Below are positions 25,010 to 33,688 of a stretch of 64,000 nt of DNA, piece by piece. The DNA comes from CAWBLP01 sp963721065 (GTDB lineage: Bacteria; Pseudomonadota; Alphaproteobacteria; Acetobacterales; Acetobacteraceae). The position numbers were made by a program, and so were the translations under genes. Each line of letters starts with the position of its first letter. Position 1 is the stretch's first letter. The notes under the pieces were generated by a model. It was not told where the DNA came from, made no database searches, and saw only the letters and a list, made by a program, of their open reading frames with translations. The stretch spans positions 1-64,000 of the forward strand of contig CAVRHO010000001.1 of NCBI GenBank assembly GCA_963721065.1. The letters are read 5' to 3'.

Positions 25010-25944
25010 GCGACCACCTCCGGTTTGCCGGCGGGAATGCCGATGCGGCGGATTTCCCATTCCAGGTTCACGCCCGATGCGGCGAACACGCGGCGGCGTA
25101 CTTCCTCGCCCAGGCCTTCGATATCCGCCGCGGTCGCGTTGCCGGTGTTGATCAGGAAGTTGCAGTGCTTCTCGCTGACCTGCGCGCCGCCGCGGGTCAG
25201 GCCGCGACAGCCGGCCGCGTCGATCAGTTCCCAGGCCTTCATGCCGTCCGGATTGCGGAAGGTGGACCCGCCGGTGCGGGCGCGCACCGGCTGCGACGCC
25301 TCACGCGATGCGCGGATCTCCGCCATGCTGGCGGCGATCAGCGCCGGTGCGCCGGGCTGCGCGCGCAGCCGGGCGCGCACCACCACCGCGCCATGCGGCA
25401 GGCGGGCATGGCGATAGGCGAAGGCCAGGTCGGCTGCCGACATGCGCCGCTGTTCACCGCTGCGCGTCACCACCTCCGCCCAGTCCAGCACGTCGGCGAT
25501 TTCGCTGCCGTAGGCGCCGGCGTTCATCGTGACACCGCCGCCGATGGTGCCGGGAATGCCGCACAGGAACTCCAGCCCGCCCAGCCCGGCAGCCGCGGCA
25601 TGTTCGGCGACCGTCACGTCCAGCGCGGCGGCACCGGCGATCACGCCATCGGCTTCCGGCGTGATCGTGGAGAAGCCGCGCGCCAGGCGGATGGTGACGC
25701 CGGGCAAGCCGCCGTCACGGATGATCAGGTTGGAACAGGCGCCGATCACATGCACCGGCACATCCAGCGGCAGCGCGTAGAGGAACTGCGCCAGGTCCTC
25801 GGCATCGGCGGGACGTACCAGTGCCTCGGCCGGGCCGCCGGCGCGGAACCAGGTGAACGGCGCCAGCGACGCGTTCGCCTGTACGCGGCCGCGCAGCGGC
25901 GGCAGCGAGGCAACGAAACCGGGTGTCCGCGTTGCTGCCATCAT
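25006..25944 (-). CDS. murB: UDP-N-acetylenolpyruvoylglucosamine reductase
   Basis: FAD/NADPH enzyme reducing enolpyruvyl-UDP-GlcNAc to UDP-MurNAc. The 312-residue protein shows the FAD-binding region TWFRAGGPAEALVRP and GACSNLIIRDGGLPG, GIPGTIGGGVTMNAGAYG, and a C-terminal GGSTFRNP, where S is the catalytic Ser of type I/II enzymes, then KAWELIDAAGCRG. GGAGG precedes ATG 25944, which overlaps the murC stop. Confidence 0.95.
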   Translation of the reverse strand: MMAATRTPGFVASLPPLRGRVQANASLAPFTWFRAGGPAEALVRPADAEDLAQFLYALPLDVPVHVIGACSNLIIRDGGLPGVTIRLARGFSTITPEADGVIAGAAALDVTVAEHAAAAGLGGLEFLCGIPGTIGGGVTMNAGAYGSEIADVLDWAEVVTRSGEQRRMSAADLAFAYRHARLPHGAVVVRARLRAQPGAPALIAASMAEIRASREASQPVRARTGGSTFRNPDGMKAWELIDAAGCRGLTRGGAQVSEKHCNFLINTGNATAADIEGLGEEVRRRVFAASGVNLEWEIRRIGIPAGKPEVVA

Positions 25945-27383
25945 GTCGCACCTCCGGCAGCCCGCCGCAGGCCGCCCGACTGGAGTTCGGTGAGTTCCGC
26001 CGGCAGCGCCGCCGCCCACTGCGTGATCGAACCGGCGCCGAGGCAGATCACGTAGTCGCCGGGGCGGGCGATCGCGTGCACCATTTCACCCAGCCGGCCT
26101 GGTGAAGGCAGCGGCACCACCGAGCGATGGCCGCGCGCCCGCAGCCCTTCGACCAGCGCGTCGCGATCGATGCCGGGAATGGGTGTCTCGCCTGCCGGAT
26201 ACACGTCGGCGACGATCACCGTGCCGGCGTCGTTCATGCAGGTACAGAAGTCGTTGAACAGCGTCTGCAGGCGCGTGAAGCGGTGCGGCTGCACCACCGC
26301 GACGACGTCGCGCGCCCCGGCCTGGCGGGCGGCCTTCAGCACCGCAGCGATTTCCACCGGATGGTGGCCGTAATCGTCGATGATGGTGATGCCGCCGGTT
26401 TCCCCGGTCTTGGTGAAGCGGCGCTTCACGCCCTTGAACGCGGCGAAGGCGCTGCGCAGCGTGGCGTCGTCGATCTCCATTTCCACGCCCACCGCGACAG
26501 CGGCGAGTGCGTTCTGCACGTTGTGGTGACCCAGCATCGGCAGGCGGAACGGGCCCATGCGGCGCTGGCGGTTGCGCGCGCGGTCGGTCACGACGACCTC
26601 GAAGGTGCAGCCCAGCTTGTCGGGTTTCACCCGTTCGGCGCGCACATCGGCCTGCGGTGAAAGACCGTAGGTGATGATGCGGTGGTCCGACAGGCGCGGA
26701 ATCATCTGCTGCACCGCCGGATGGTCGATGCACAGCACCGCGAACCCGTAGAATGGCACGTTGGCAACGAACTGGTCGTAGCCGGCGACCATCGCCTCCG
26801 GCGTGCCCCAGTGGTCCAGGTGTTCCGGATCCATGTTGGTGACCACGGCGATCACTGCCGGCAGGCGCAGGAAGCTGCCGTCGGATTCGTCGGCTTCCAC
26901 CACCATCCAGTCGCCGGAGCCCAGGCGGGTGTTGGTGCCGTAGGCGTTGATGATGCCGCCGTTGATCACGGTGGGATCCAGGCGCGCCGCTTCCAGCACG
27001 CAGGCGATCAGGCTGGTGGTGGTGGTCTTGCCGTGCGTGCCGCCCACCGCGATCGACCATTTCAGCCGCATCAGTTCCGCCAGCATCTCCGCGCGGCGGA
27101 CCACCGGGATCAGCTTGGCGCGGGCGGCGGTGACTTCCGGGTTGTCGCGCTTCACCGCGGTGGAGACGACGACCACCTGCGCGCGGCCGAGGTTCTCGGC
27201 AGCGTGGCCGATGGCGACGGGAATGCCCGCGGCGCGCAGGCGTTGCACGTTGGCGGACTCGGCGATGTCGCTGCCCTGGACCGAGTAGCCGAGGGTGTGC
27301 AGCACCTCGGCGATGCCCGACATGCCGATGCCGCCGATACCGACGAAGTGGATGGTGCCGATGGACAGGGGGAGTGCCCTCAT
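25941..27383 (-). CDS. murC: UDP-N-acetylmuramate--L-alanine ligase
   Basis: ATP-dependent ligase adding L-Ala to UDP-MurNAc. The 480-residue protein has the UDP-binding start IHFVGIGGIGMSGIAEVL, P-loop GGTHGKTTTT at 114-123, the metal-binding EADESDGSF and the Mur-family DDYGHHPVEI. ATG 27383 overlaps the murG stop (ATGA). Confidence 0.96.
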   Translation of the reverse strand: MRALPLSIGTIHFVGIGGIGMSGIAEVLHTLGYSVQGSDIAESANVQRLRAAGIPVAIGHAAENLGRAQVVVVSTAVKRDNPEVTAARAKLIPVVRRAEMLAELMRLKWSIAVGGTHGKTTTTSLIACVLEAARLDPTVINGGIINAYGTNTRLGSGDWMVVEADESDGSFLRLPAVIAVVTNMDPEHLDHWGTPEAMVAGYDQFVANVPFYGFAVLCIDHPAVQQMIPRLSDHRIITYGLSPQADVRAERVKPDKLGCTFEVVVTDRARNRQRRMGPFRLPMLGHHNVQNALAAVAVGVEMEIDDATLRSAFAAFKGVKRRFTKTGETGGITIIDDYGHHPVEIAAVLKAARQAGARDVVAVVQPHRFTRLQTLFNDFCTCMNDAGTVIVADVYPAGETPIPGIDRDALVEGLRARGHRSVVPLPSPGRLGEMVHAIARPGDYVICLGAGSITQWAAALPAELTELQSGGLRRAAGGAT

Positions 27384-28495
27384 GCCGGCACCTCCTGGCG
27401 CATGTGTTGCTCCACCAGGTCGGCCAGCCGAACCGTTGCCTCGGGTTGCGCCGCGCTGCGGGCACCGTGCGCGGCGCGGGTCAGTTCCGTTGCATCTGTC
27501 ACGATCGTCTCCAGGCGCTGCGCCAGGGCCGCAGCGGAAAATTCGGGCTGCGGCATCACCCAGGCGCCGCCGGCTTCGGCAAGGGCGCGGGCATTCGCGG
27601 TCTGGTGGTCGTCGATGGCGCCGGGCAGCGGCACCAGGATCGACGGACGCCCGGCCACTGCGAGTTCCGCCACTGTCGAGGCGCCGGCGCGTGCAATCAC
27701 CAGATGCGCCGCTGACAGGCGGTCGGCGACATCCGGAAAAAACGGCGCCAGTTCCGCGCGGATGCCGCTGTCCGCATAGGCGGCGCGCACGCGGTCCAGG
27801 TCCTCTGGGCGACATTGCTGCATCGGCGCGATCCGCGCGCGCAGTGCGTCGGGCAGGGCGCGCAATGCCGCCGGCACCACGTCGCTGAACACGCGGGCGC
27901 CGAGCGACCCGCCGAGCACCAGGAGGCGGATCGTGTCGGTTGGCGGAGCGTACGTGGTCTGCGCCATCGCTGCGATCGCGGCGCGCACCGGGTTGCCGGT
28001 GACGCGCGCGTTCATCCCCGGGCCCACATGCCGTGTCGCGGCGAAGCTCAAGGCCAGAGCGTCGGCGCGGCGTGCCAGGAAGCGATTGGCGCGGCCGAGC
28101 ACGGCATTCTGTTCATGCAGCAGCACGGCCGGGCGGTGCCGCAGCAGGCGCGCGGCCAGCACGGGGGCAACGCAGGGATAGCCGCCGAAGCCGACCACTG
28201 CGGCGGCGCCAAGTTCACGCAGGATGCCGCGCGCCTGGTGCACGCCGGCGGTCAACGCCAGCACCGATCGCGCCGCGCGGACAGCGCCGCGTCCGGCAAT
28301 GCCGGCGCCACGGATGACGAAGTGCTCGCGGTCGGCGAACACGGCGCTTTTCAGTCCGGCGGACCGGCTGTCGGTCATCAGCGCAATGCGGTGGCCGCGT
28401 GCGACCAGTTCCGTTGCCAGTGCCTCGGCGGGGAAGAAGTGCCCACCGGTGCCGCCGGCGGCGATGACGATCGGCTTCACTGCGGGGCCCCTCAT
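27380..28495 (-). CDS. murG: Lipid II synthase (MurG glycosyltransferase)
   Basis: Membrane-associated GT28 enzyme adding GlcNAc to lipid I. The 371-residue protein has the G-loops IVIAAGGTGGHFFPAEALA and VVGFGGYPCVAPVLAA, LLHEQNAVLGRANR, and the UDP-GlcNAc site ARAGASTVAELAVAGRPSILVPLP split over residues 270-295. ATG 28495 has GAGG six bases upstream. A 216-bp repeat-bearing gap separates it from ftsW. Confidence 0.95.
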   Translation of the reverse strand: MRGPAVKPIVIAAGGTGGHFFPAEALATELVARGHRIALMTDSRSAGLKSAVFADREHFVIRGAGIAGRGAVRAARSVLALTAGVHQARGILRELGAAAVVGFGGYPCVAPVLAARLLRHRPAVLLHEQNAVLGRANRFLARRADALALSFAATRHVGPGMNARVTGNPVRAAIAAMAQTTYAPPTDTIRLLVLGGSLGARVFSDVVPAALRALPDALRARIAPMQQCRPEDLDRVRAAYADSGIRAELAPFFPDVADRLSAAHLVIARAGASTVAELAVAGRPSILVPLPGAIDDHQTANARALAEAGGAWVMPQPEFSAAALAQRLETIVTDATELTRAAHGARSAAQPEATVRLADLVEQHMRQEVPA

Positions 28496-28593
28496 GGCAG
28501 GCCTCGCGCGCGATTTCGTGCTGCGGCTACGGGCGATCTCGTTGCCGGTGAAGGCAGGGCATGTTCGGCCTGCCGTGGAGGACACGGAAAGTC

Positions 28594-28700
28594 GTGGATG
28601 CGGACCTGCGCCGGCACGAGTGGGCAGCGACCTGCGCCGGCACGACGGGAATCGCGATCTGCGTCGGCATGACGTGGATGGCGACCATCGTCGGCGGGAC
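28594..28700. repeat. 27-bp tandem repeats between ftsW and murG
   Basis: Four units start at 28594, 28620, 28647 and 28674 and share a core like GACCTGCGCCGGCACGAC. The first two are nearly identical and the third and fourth have diverged. The block fills the ftsW-murG gap. Confidence 0.75.
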
Positions 28701-28711
28701 GGGGGCTGGAG

Positions 28712-29833
28712 TCATTCGCCGTCCTCCCGGTGGCGGCGGCGGGTCAGCGCCAGCAGCATGCCCATGCCCAGCGCGATCGCGATCACCGAGGAGCCGCCGT
28801 AGGAAATGAACGGCAGTGTCATGCCCTTGGTGGGAATCAGCTTCAGCGTGGAGGCCATGTTGATGAAGGCCTGGAGCCCGAAGCCGGTGAGCAGGCCGGT
28901 GCAGGACAGGATGGTGAACATGTCCTGCTCTTTCAGCAGCTTCAGCAGGCCGCGCAGCACGATGAAGGCGAACACGGCGAGGATGACGGCGCACACCACC
29001 ATGCCGAATTCCTCGCCGGCGACGGCATAGACGAAGTCGGCATGTGCGTCGGGCAGCACGTCCTTGACGCGGCCTTCGCCGGGGCCGCGACCGAACAGGC
29101 CGCCATTGCCGAACGCCTCCAGTGCCGTGGTGATCTGGTAGGTGTCGCCGCTGCTGGGGTGCAGGAAGCGATCGACGCGGCTTTGCACGTGGGCGAACAG
29201 GAAGAATGCGCCCACGCCGCTGGCGGCCATCATCAGCAACCCGATGGCGACGAGGACCAGGTTCAGCCCGCCGACATAAAGCTGCGTCAGGAAGACGGCG
29301 ATGATCACGCCGGACATGCCGATATCCGGTTGCGCCTGCAACAGTCCCACGATCAGCAGGAAGATTGCGAAGGCGATCAGCATGCCGGGGAAGCGCGGCG
29401 ACCGCTTGGCCTCACTCAGCAGCCAGGCGGTGGTCACGGCGAAGCACGGCTTGAGGAATTCCGAGGGCTGCACCGAGAACAGCGGGAACGCGATCCAGCG
29501 GCGCGCGCCCTTGATGTCCACGCCGATCACCAGCGTGGCAGCGGTCAGCACGATGGCGATCAGGCAGCCGGCGATGGCGATGCGGCGGATGTTGCGCGGT
29601 GACAGCAGCGACACGCCCACCACGATGGCGGCGGCGATCGCCAGGAAGCCCACCTGCTTGATGATGAAGGTGTCGCGGCCGGCGCCGATGCGCTGTGCGA
29701 CCGAGGGCGAGGCCGCCAGCATCATGATGTAGCCGAAGCCGATCAGCGCGCCGATGGCGCCAAGCGTCCAGCGGTCCACCGACCACCACCAGCGGCCCAG
29801 CAGGGAATTGTCGGCGCGGGACAGCGTGGGCAT
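28712..29833 (-). CDS. ftsW: Lipid II polymerase FtsW
   Basis: SEDS-family peptidoglycan glycosyltransferase of the divisome, multi-pass inner membrane protein of 373 residues. Conserved parts seen are FPLFSVQPSEFLKP, AQPDIGMSGVI, the large periplasmic loop with GDTYQITTALEAFGNGGLFGRGPGEG (in pieces), DAHADFVYAVAGEE with the catalytic Asp region, and the C-terminal PTKGMTLPFISYGGSS. ATG 29833 shares its A with the murD stop (TGATG). Confidence 0.96.
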   Translation of the reverse strand: MPTLSRADNSLLGRWWWSVDRWTLGAIGALIGFGYIMMLAASPSVAQRIGAGRDTFIIKQVGFLAIAAAIVVGVSLLSPRNIRRIAIAGCLIAIVLTAATLVIGVDIKGARRWIAFPLFSVQPSEFLKPCFAVTTAWLLSEAKRSPRFPGMLIAFAIFLLIVGLLQAQPDIGMSGVIIAVFLTQLYVGGLNLVLVAIGLLMMAASGVGAFFLFAHVQSRVDRFLHPSSGDTYQITTALEAFGNGGLFGRGPGEGRVKDVLPDAHADFVYAVAGEEFGMVVCAVILAVFAFIVLRGLLKLLKEQDMFTILSCTGLLTGFGLQAFINMASTLKLIPTKGMTLPFISYGGSSVIAIALGMGMLLALTRRRHREDGE

Positions 29834-31227
29834 CAGTGCGCCTCCCCGTTCAGGCTGCGCGCGAGTTCGGCGAAGCGGTCGCCGCGCTGGTCGTAGCCGG
29901 TGAACTGGTCCCAACTGGCGCAGGCGGGCGACAGCAGCACCACCGGGGCGCCGGAGGCACGTGCGGCGGCGAGCGCGGCGGGGACGGCGGCGTCCAGGGT
30001 GCCGACGATCTCATGCGGCACGTGATGGCGGGCCAGGGTGGCGGCGAAATCCGGGGCGTCGCGGCCGATCAGCAGCGCGTGGGCGATGCGGGGGAAGTAA
30101 TCGGCCAGCGGCTCGATGCCACCTTCCTTCTGCATGCCGCCGGCGATCCAGACGATGCGGTCGTGGCAGCCCAGGGCGCGGGCGGCGGAGTCGGCGTTGG
30201 TCGCCTTGCTGTCGTTGATGAAGACGATGCCGTCGATCGCCGCGACGCGCTGCTGGCGGTGCGGCAGACCGGGGAAACTGGCGATGGCACGTGCGATGAT
30301 GCTGTCGGGAACGCCGAAGAAGCGCGCCATGGCGGTGGCCGCGGCGGCGTTCTGGGCGTTGTGCGCGCCGGGCAGGGCGGGGGCGTGGCGCAGCGCGTCG
30401 CGGAGGAAGGCGTTGGTGGCGGAAGAGGTCTGCGTGCCGGGCGCCGCCATTTCTTCCGGCACCGTCTCGCCCAGTATCGCCGCGCCGGACACCGGGACCA
30501 CGCGCGCCGGTGCGGCACCCAATTCCCGGGCCATGTCGCGTGAGGCCGGGTCATCCATCCCGACCACCGCCAGGTCCCCATCCGTCTGCCGGTCGAAGAT
30601 CGCCCGCTTGGCGGCGGCGTAGCCGGCCATGTCGCCGTGGCGGTCCAGATGGTCGGGGCTGAGGTTCAGCATCGCTGCCGCATCGAAGCGCACGGACGCG
30701 AGTCGCTCCAACATGTAGGAGGACATCTCCAGCACGTACACTCCATTATGTGGTAGCAGCGGCAAAGACAGCGCGGCCGGGCCCAGATTCGCGCCGGCGG
30801 CGACGGGCGTGCCGGCCTCGGCCAGGATGTGTGCCAGCAGGGCCGTGGTGGTGGACTTGCCGTTGGTCCCGGTGATGCCGGCGAAGCGGGCGCGGGAGCC
30901 GGCCTTGCGGACCGCCTGGTACAGCAACTCCACATCCGCCAGGATCGGCACGTCGGCCTGACGCGCCCGCAGCGCCACGCGATGCGGCTGTGGCAGGCGG
31001 TGCGGGATGCCGGGCGACAGCACCAGGGCGTCGAAGTCGAATGGGCCGTCGGAGGGATCGCGCAAGGTGACGCCGGTGGCGGTCCGGCGGGCGGCTTCCG
31101 AATCGTCCCAGGCGATCACGTCGGCGCCCATCGCGGCCAGGAACTGCGCGGCGGGCAGGCCATTCTTGCCCAGCCCCACCACGGCGAAGCGCTTGCCGGC
31201 GAACAGGTCGGGGGGAAACGCGCTCAT
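29833..31227 (-). CDS. murD: UDP-N-acetylmuramoylalanine--D-glutamate ligase
   Basis: Adds D-Glu to UDP-MurNAc-L-Ala. The 464-residue protein has the N-terminal UDP domain FAVVGLGKNGLPAAQFL, P-loop GITGTNGKST at 117-126, the metal-binding EMSSYMLE, NLSPDHLDRHG, and the C-terminal INDSKATNADS and LLSPACASWDQF blocks typical of MurD. Start and stop overlap mraY and ftsW. Confidence 0.96.
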   Translation of the reverse strand: MSAFPPDLFAGKRFAVVGLGKNGLPAAQFLAAMGADVIAWDDSEAARRTATGVTLRDPSDGPFDFDALVLSPGIPHRLPQPHRVALRARQADVPILADVELLYQAVRKAGSRARFAGITGTNGKSTTTALLAHILAEAGTPVAAGANLGPAALSLPLLPHNGVYVLEMSSYMLERLASVRFDAAAMLNLSPDHLDRHGDMAGYAAAKRAIFDRQTDGDLAVVGMDDPASRDMARELGAAPARVVPVSGAAILGETVPEEMAAPGTQTSSATNAFLRDALRHAPALPGAHNAQNAAAATAMARFFGVPDSIIARAIASFPGLPHRQQRVAAIDGIVFINDSKATNADSAARALGCHDRIVWIAGGMQKEGGIEPLADYFPRIAHALLIGRDAPDFAATLARHHVPHEIVGTLDAAVPAALAAARASGAPVVLLSPACASWDQFTGYDQRGDRFAELARSLNGEAH

Positions 31228-32312
31228 CGGATCTTCAGCGTCGCCAGGCCGATCAGCGCCAGGATCATGGCGATGATCCAGAAGCGGATCACGATGGTGG
31301 GTTCGGCCCAGCCCTTCTTTTCGAAGTGATGGTGCAGTGGCGCCATCAGGAACACGCGCGTGCCGGTGCGCTTGTACCAGAACACCTGGATGATGACGGA
31401 GACGGTCTCGACGACGAACAGGCCGCCGACGATCATCAGCACGATCTCATGCTTGGTGGCGATGGCCACGGCACCCAGCGCGCCGCCCAGCGACAGAGAG
31501 CCGATATCGCCCATGAACACCGCCGCCGGCGGTGCGTTGAACCACAGGAAGCCGAGTCCCGCGCCGATCAGCGAGGCCAGGAACACCGCCAGTTCCCCGA
31601 CGCCGGGCACGTAGTTCAGTTGCAGGTAGTCGGCGAAGATACGGTTGCCGACCAGATACGCGATCAGCACGAACACGGCGGCGCAGATCATCGCCGGCAC
31701 GATGGCCAGGCCGTCCAGCCCGTCGGTCAGGTTCACCGCGTTGGACGCGCCCATCAGCACCAGCATGCCGAAGACCGGGAAGAAGAACCCGAGCGGGATC
31801 AGCACGTCCTTGAACACCGGGATGGTCAGGTCGGTGCCCAGCGGGGCGCGGGTCAGCGAAACGATCCAGACGGTGGCGCCCAGGCCGATTCCCGCCTGCA
31901 CGAACAGCTTCACCCGGCCGGACACGCCGCGCGTGTTGCGCTTGGTGACCTTCAGGTAGTCGTCCACGAAGCCCAGCGCGCCGTAGCCCAGCGTGACGCT
32001 CAGCACCGCCCAGACATAGCCGTTGCGCAGGTCCACCCAGAGCAGGGTGGAGATGGTCATGGCGAACAGGATCAGCAGGCCGCCCATGGTGGGCGTGCCC
32101 TTCTTCTCCACCAGGTGGCGCTCCGGTCCGTCCAGGCGGATCGGCTGGCCGTGGCCCTGCACCGATTTCAGCCAGGCGATCAGCCGCGGCCCCAGCCAGA
32201 AGCTGACGATCAGCGCGGTCAGGCAGGCGGCGCCCGAGCGGAAGGTGATGTAGCGGAACAGGTTGAACAGGAAGAACTGGTCCGCGAGCGGCCGGGCGAT
32301 GATGGACAGCAT
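31224..32312 (-). CDS. mraY: Phospho-N-acetylmuramoyl-pentapeptide-transferase
   Basis: Integral membrane enzyme that makes lipid I from UDP-MurNAc-pentapeptide and undecaprenyl phosphate. The 362-residue protein has about ten hydrophobic helices and the family motifs KKGTPTMGGLLIL, GFVDDYLKV (catalytic Asp pair), NAVNLTDGLDGLA, FMGDIGSLSLGG and APLHHHFEKKGW. ATG 32312 shares a base with the murF stop (TGATG). Confidence 0.97.
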   Translation of the reverse strand: MLSIIARPLADQFFLFNLFRYITFRSGAACLTALIVSFWLGPRLIAWLKSVQGHGQPIRLDGPERHLVEKKGTPTMGGLLILFAMTISTLLWVDLRNGYVWAVLSVTLGYGALGFVDDYLKVTKRNTRGVSGRVKLFVQAGIGLGATVWIVSLTRAPLGTDLTIPVFKDVLIPLGFFFPVFGMLVLMGASNAVNLTDGLDGLAIVPAMICAAVFVLIAYLVGNRIFADYLQLNYVPGVGELAVFLASLIGAGLGFLWFNAPPAAVFMGDIGSLSLGGALGAVAIATKHEIVLMIVGGLFVVETVSVIIQVFWYKRTGTRVFLMAPLHHHFEKKGWAEPTIVIRFWIIAMILALIGLATLKIR

Positions 32313-33688
32313 CAGCGCGTCTCCGCACGCCGCGCATCGAGCGCGTTGACGATGGTCTTCATGCGGCTGCCGAGGCTTCCCTTCACCAGGATTGCGTCGC
32401 CCGGCGCGACCTGCTGCGCGACGATCGGGGCGAGCGTTGCGGCATCGGCGGCGTGGGCGGCGCGGATGTGCGGCGGGACCGTGTCGAAGAGATGGCGCAT
32501 CAGCCTGCCGCAGGTAAACAGGCGGTCGGCGGCGCGGGTAACGGGTTCGGCGAGGGCGGCGTGCTCCGCCGGGCCGGCATCGCCGAGTTCCAGCATGTCG
32601 CCGAGCACCGCGATGCGGCGGGTGGCGGGCTGAAGGGCGAGCACGGCGAGGGCGGCGCGGGTGGAGGCGCCGTTGCCGTTGTAGCTTTCGTCCAGCAGCA
32701 GCGCGGTGCCGCCGGGCACGGCGATGTGGCGGCGGGTTCCGCGGCCGGTGACCGGCGCGAAGGATTCCAGCGCGCGGGCGGCGGTGTTGTCGGCTTGGGT
32801 CAGGCCCCCGGATACCGTTGCCAGCGCTGCCAGGGCGTTCAGCGCCATGTGCCGGCCGGGGGCGTTCAGGCGGAAGCGCAGCGTCGTGCCGCCGGCTTCC
32901 GCAACAACATCGCTGCCGTCCGCATCCGCGTCGGCCTGGACCAGGCGGACGTCCGCGCCCACCCCGGTGCCGAAAGTGACAACCCGGGCATCGCCGGCGG
33001 CGGCGCGCAGGCGGGGCAGCAGGGGGGAGTCCGCCGGCAGCACCGCCACGCCGCCCGGCTCCAGCCCCTGGCAGATCGAGCCCTTTTCGTCGGCGATCGC
33101 CTCGATGCTGCCGAGGTGGCCGATATGCGCTGCCTCCACTGCGGTGATCACCGCCACATGCGGCCGCGCCAGGCGGGCGAGCGGGGCGATCTCCCCGGCG
33201 TGGTTCATGCCGATCTCCACCACGCAGAACGCGGCATCCGGCGGGGTGCGGGCCAGGGTCAGCGGCAGGCCCCAGTGATTGTTGTACGATGCCACGGCCG
33301 CATGAGTCGGACCGAACGCCGACAGTGCCGTGCGCAGCATCTCCTTGGTGGTGGTCTTGCCGACGCTGCCGGTCACGGCGACCACCCGGCCGGTGAAGCG
33401 GGCGCGGGCGAACGCGCCCAGGCGGGACAGCGCGGCCAGCGTGTCGTCCACGACCAGCAGCGGGCCGGCACCTGGCACGGGCTGGTGCACCATCGCGCCC
33501 GCCGCGCCTTTCGCCAGGGCGTCGGCGACGAAGGCGTGCCCGTCGCCGGCCTCGCCGCGCAGGGCGATAAACAGGTCGCCGGGCTGCAGCGTGCGGGTGT
33601 CGATCGACACGCCGCCGGCCTGGAACGACGCGGTCAGCGTCCCGCCCGTGGCAGTGGTCAGGTCGGAGGCGGTCCAGAGCGTCGCCAT
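32312..33688 (-). CDS. murF: UDP-MurNAc-tripeptide--D-Ala-D-Ala ligase
   Basis: Adds the D-Ala-D-Ala dipeptide to the UDP-MurNAc-tripeptide. The 458-residue protein has the N-terminal domain with SIDTRTLQPGDLFIAL, P-loop VAVTGSVGKTTTK near 103-115, NNHWGLPLTLA, VEIGMNHAGEI and the C-terminal LLLDESYNGNG and LGDMLELGD. ATG 33688 overlaps the murE stop by one base (TGATG). Confidence 0.96.
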   Translation of the reverse strand: MATLWTASDLTTATGGTLTASFQAGGVSIDTRTLQPGDLFIALRGEAGDGHAFVADALAKGAAGAMVHQPVPGAGPLLVVDDTLAALSRLGAFARARFTGRVVAVTGSVGKTTTKEMLRTALSAFGPTHAAVASYNNHWGLPLTLARTPPDAAFCVVEIGMNHAGEIAPLARLARPHVAVITAVEAAHIGHLGSIEAIADEKGSICQGLEPGGVAVLPADSPLLPRLRAAAGDARVVTFGTGVGADVRLVQADADADGSDVVAEAGGTTLRFRLNAPGRHMALNALAALATVSGGLTQADNTAARALESFAPVTGRGTRRHIAVPGGTALLLDESYNGNGASTRAALAVLALQPATRRIAVLGDMLELGDAGPAEHAALAEPVTRAADRLFTCGRLMRHLFDTVPPHIRAAHAADAATLAPIVAQQVAPGDAILVKGSLGSRMKTIVNALDARRAETR

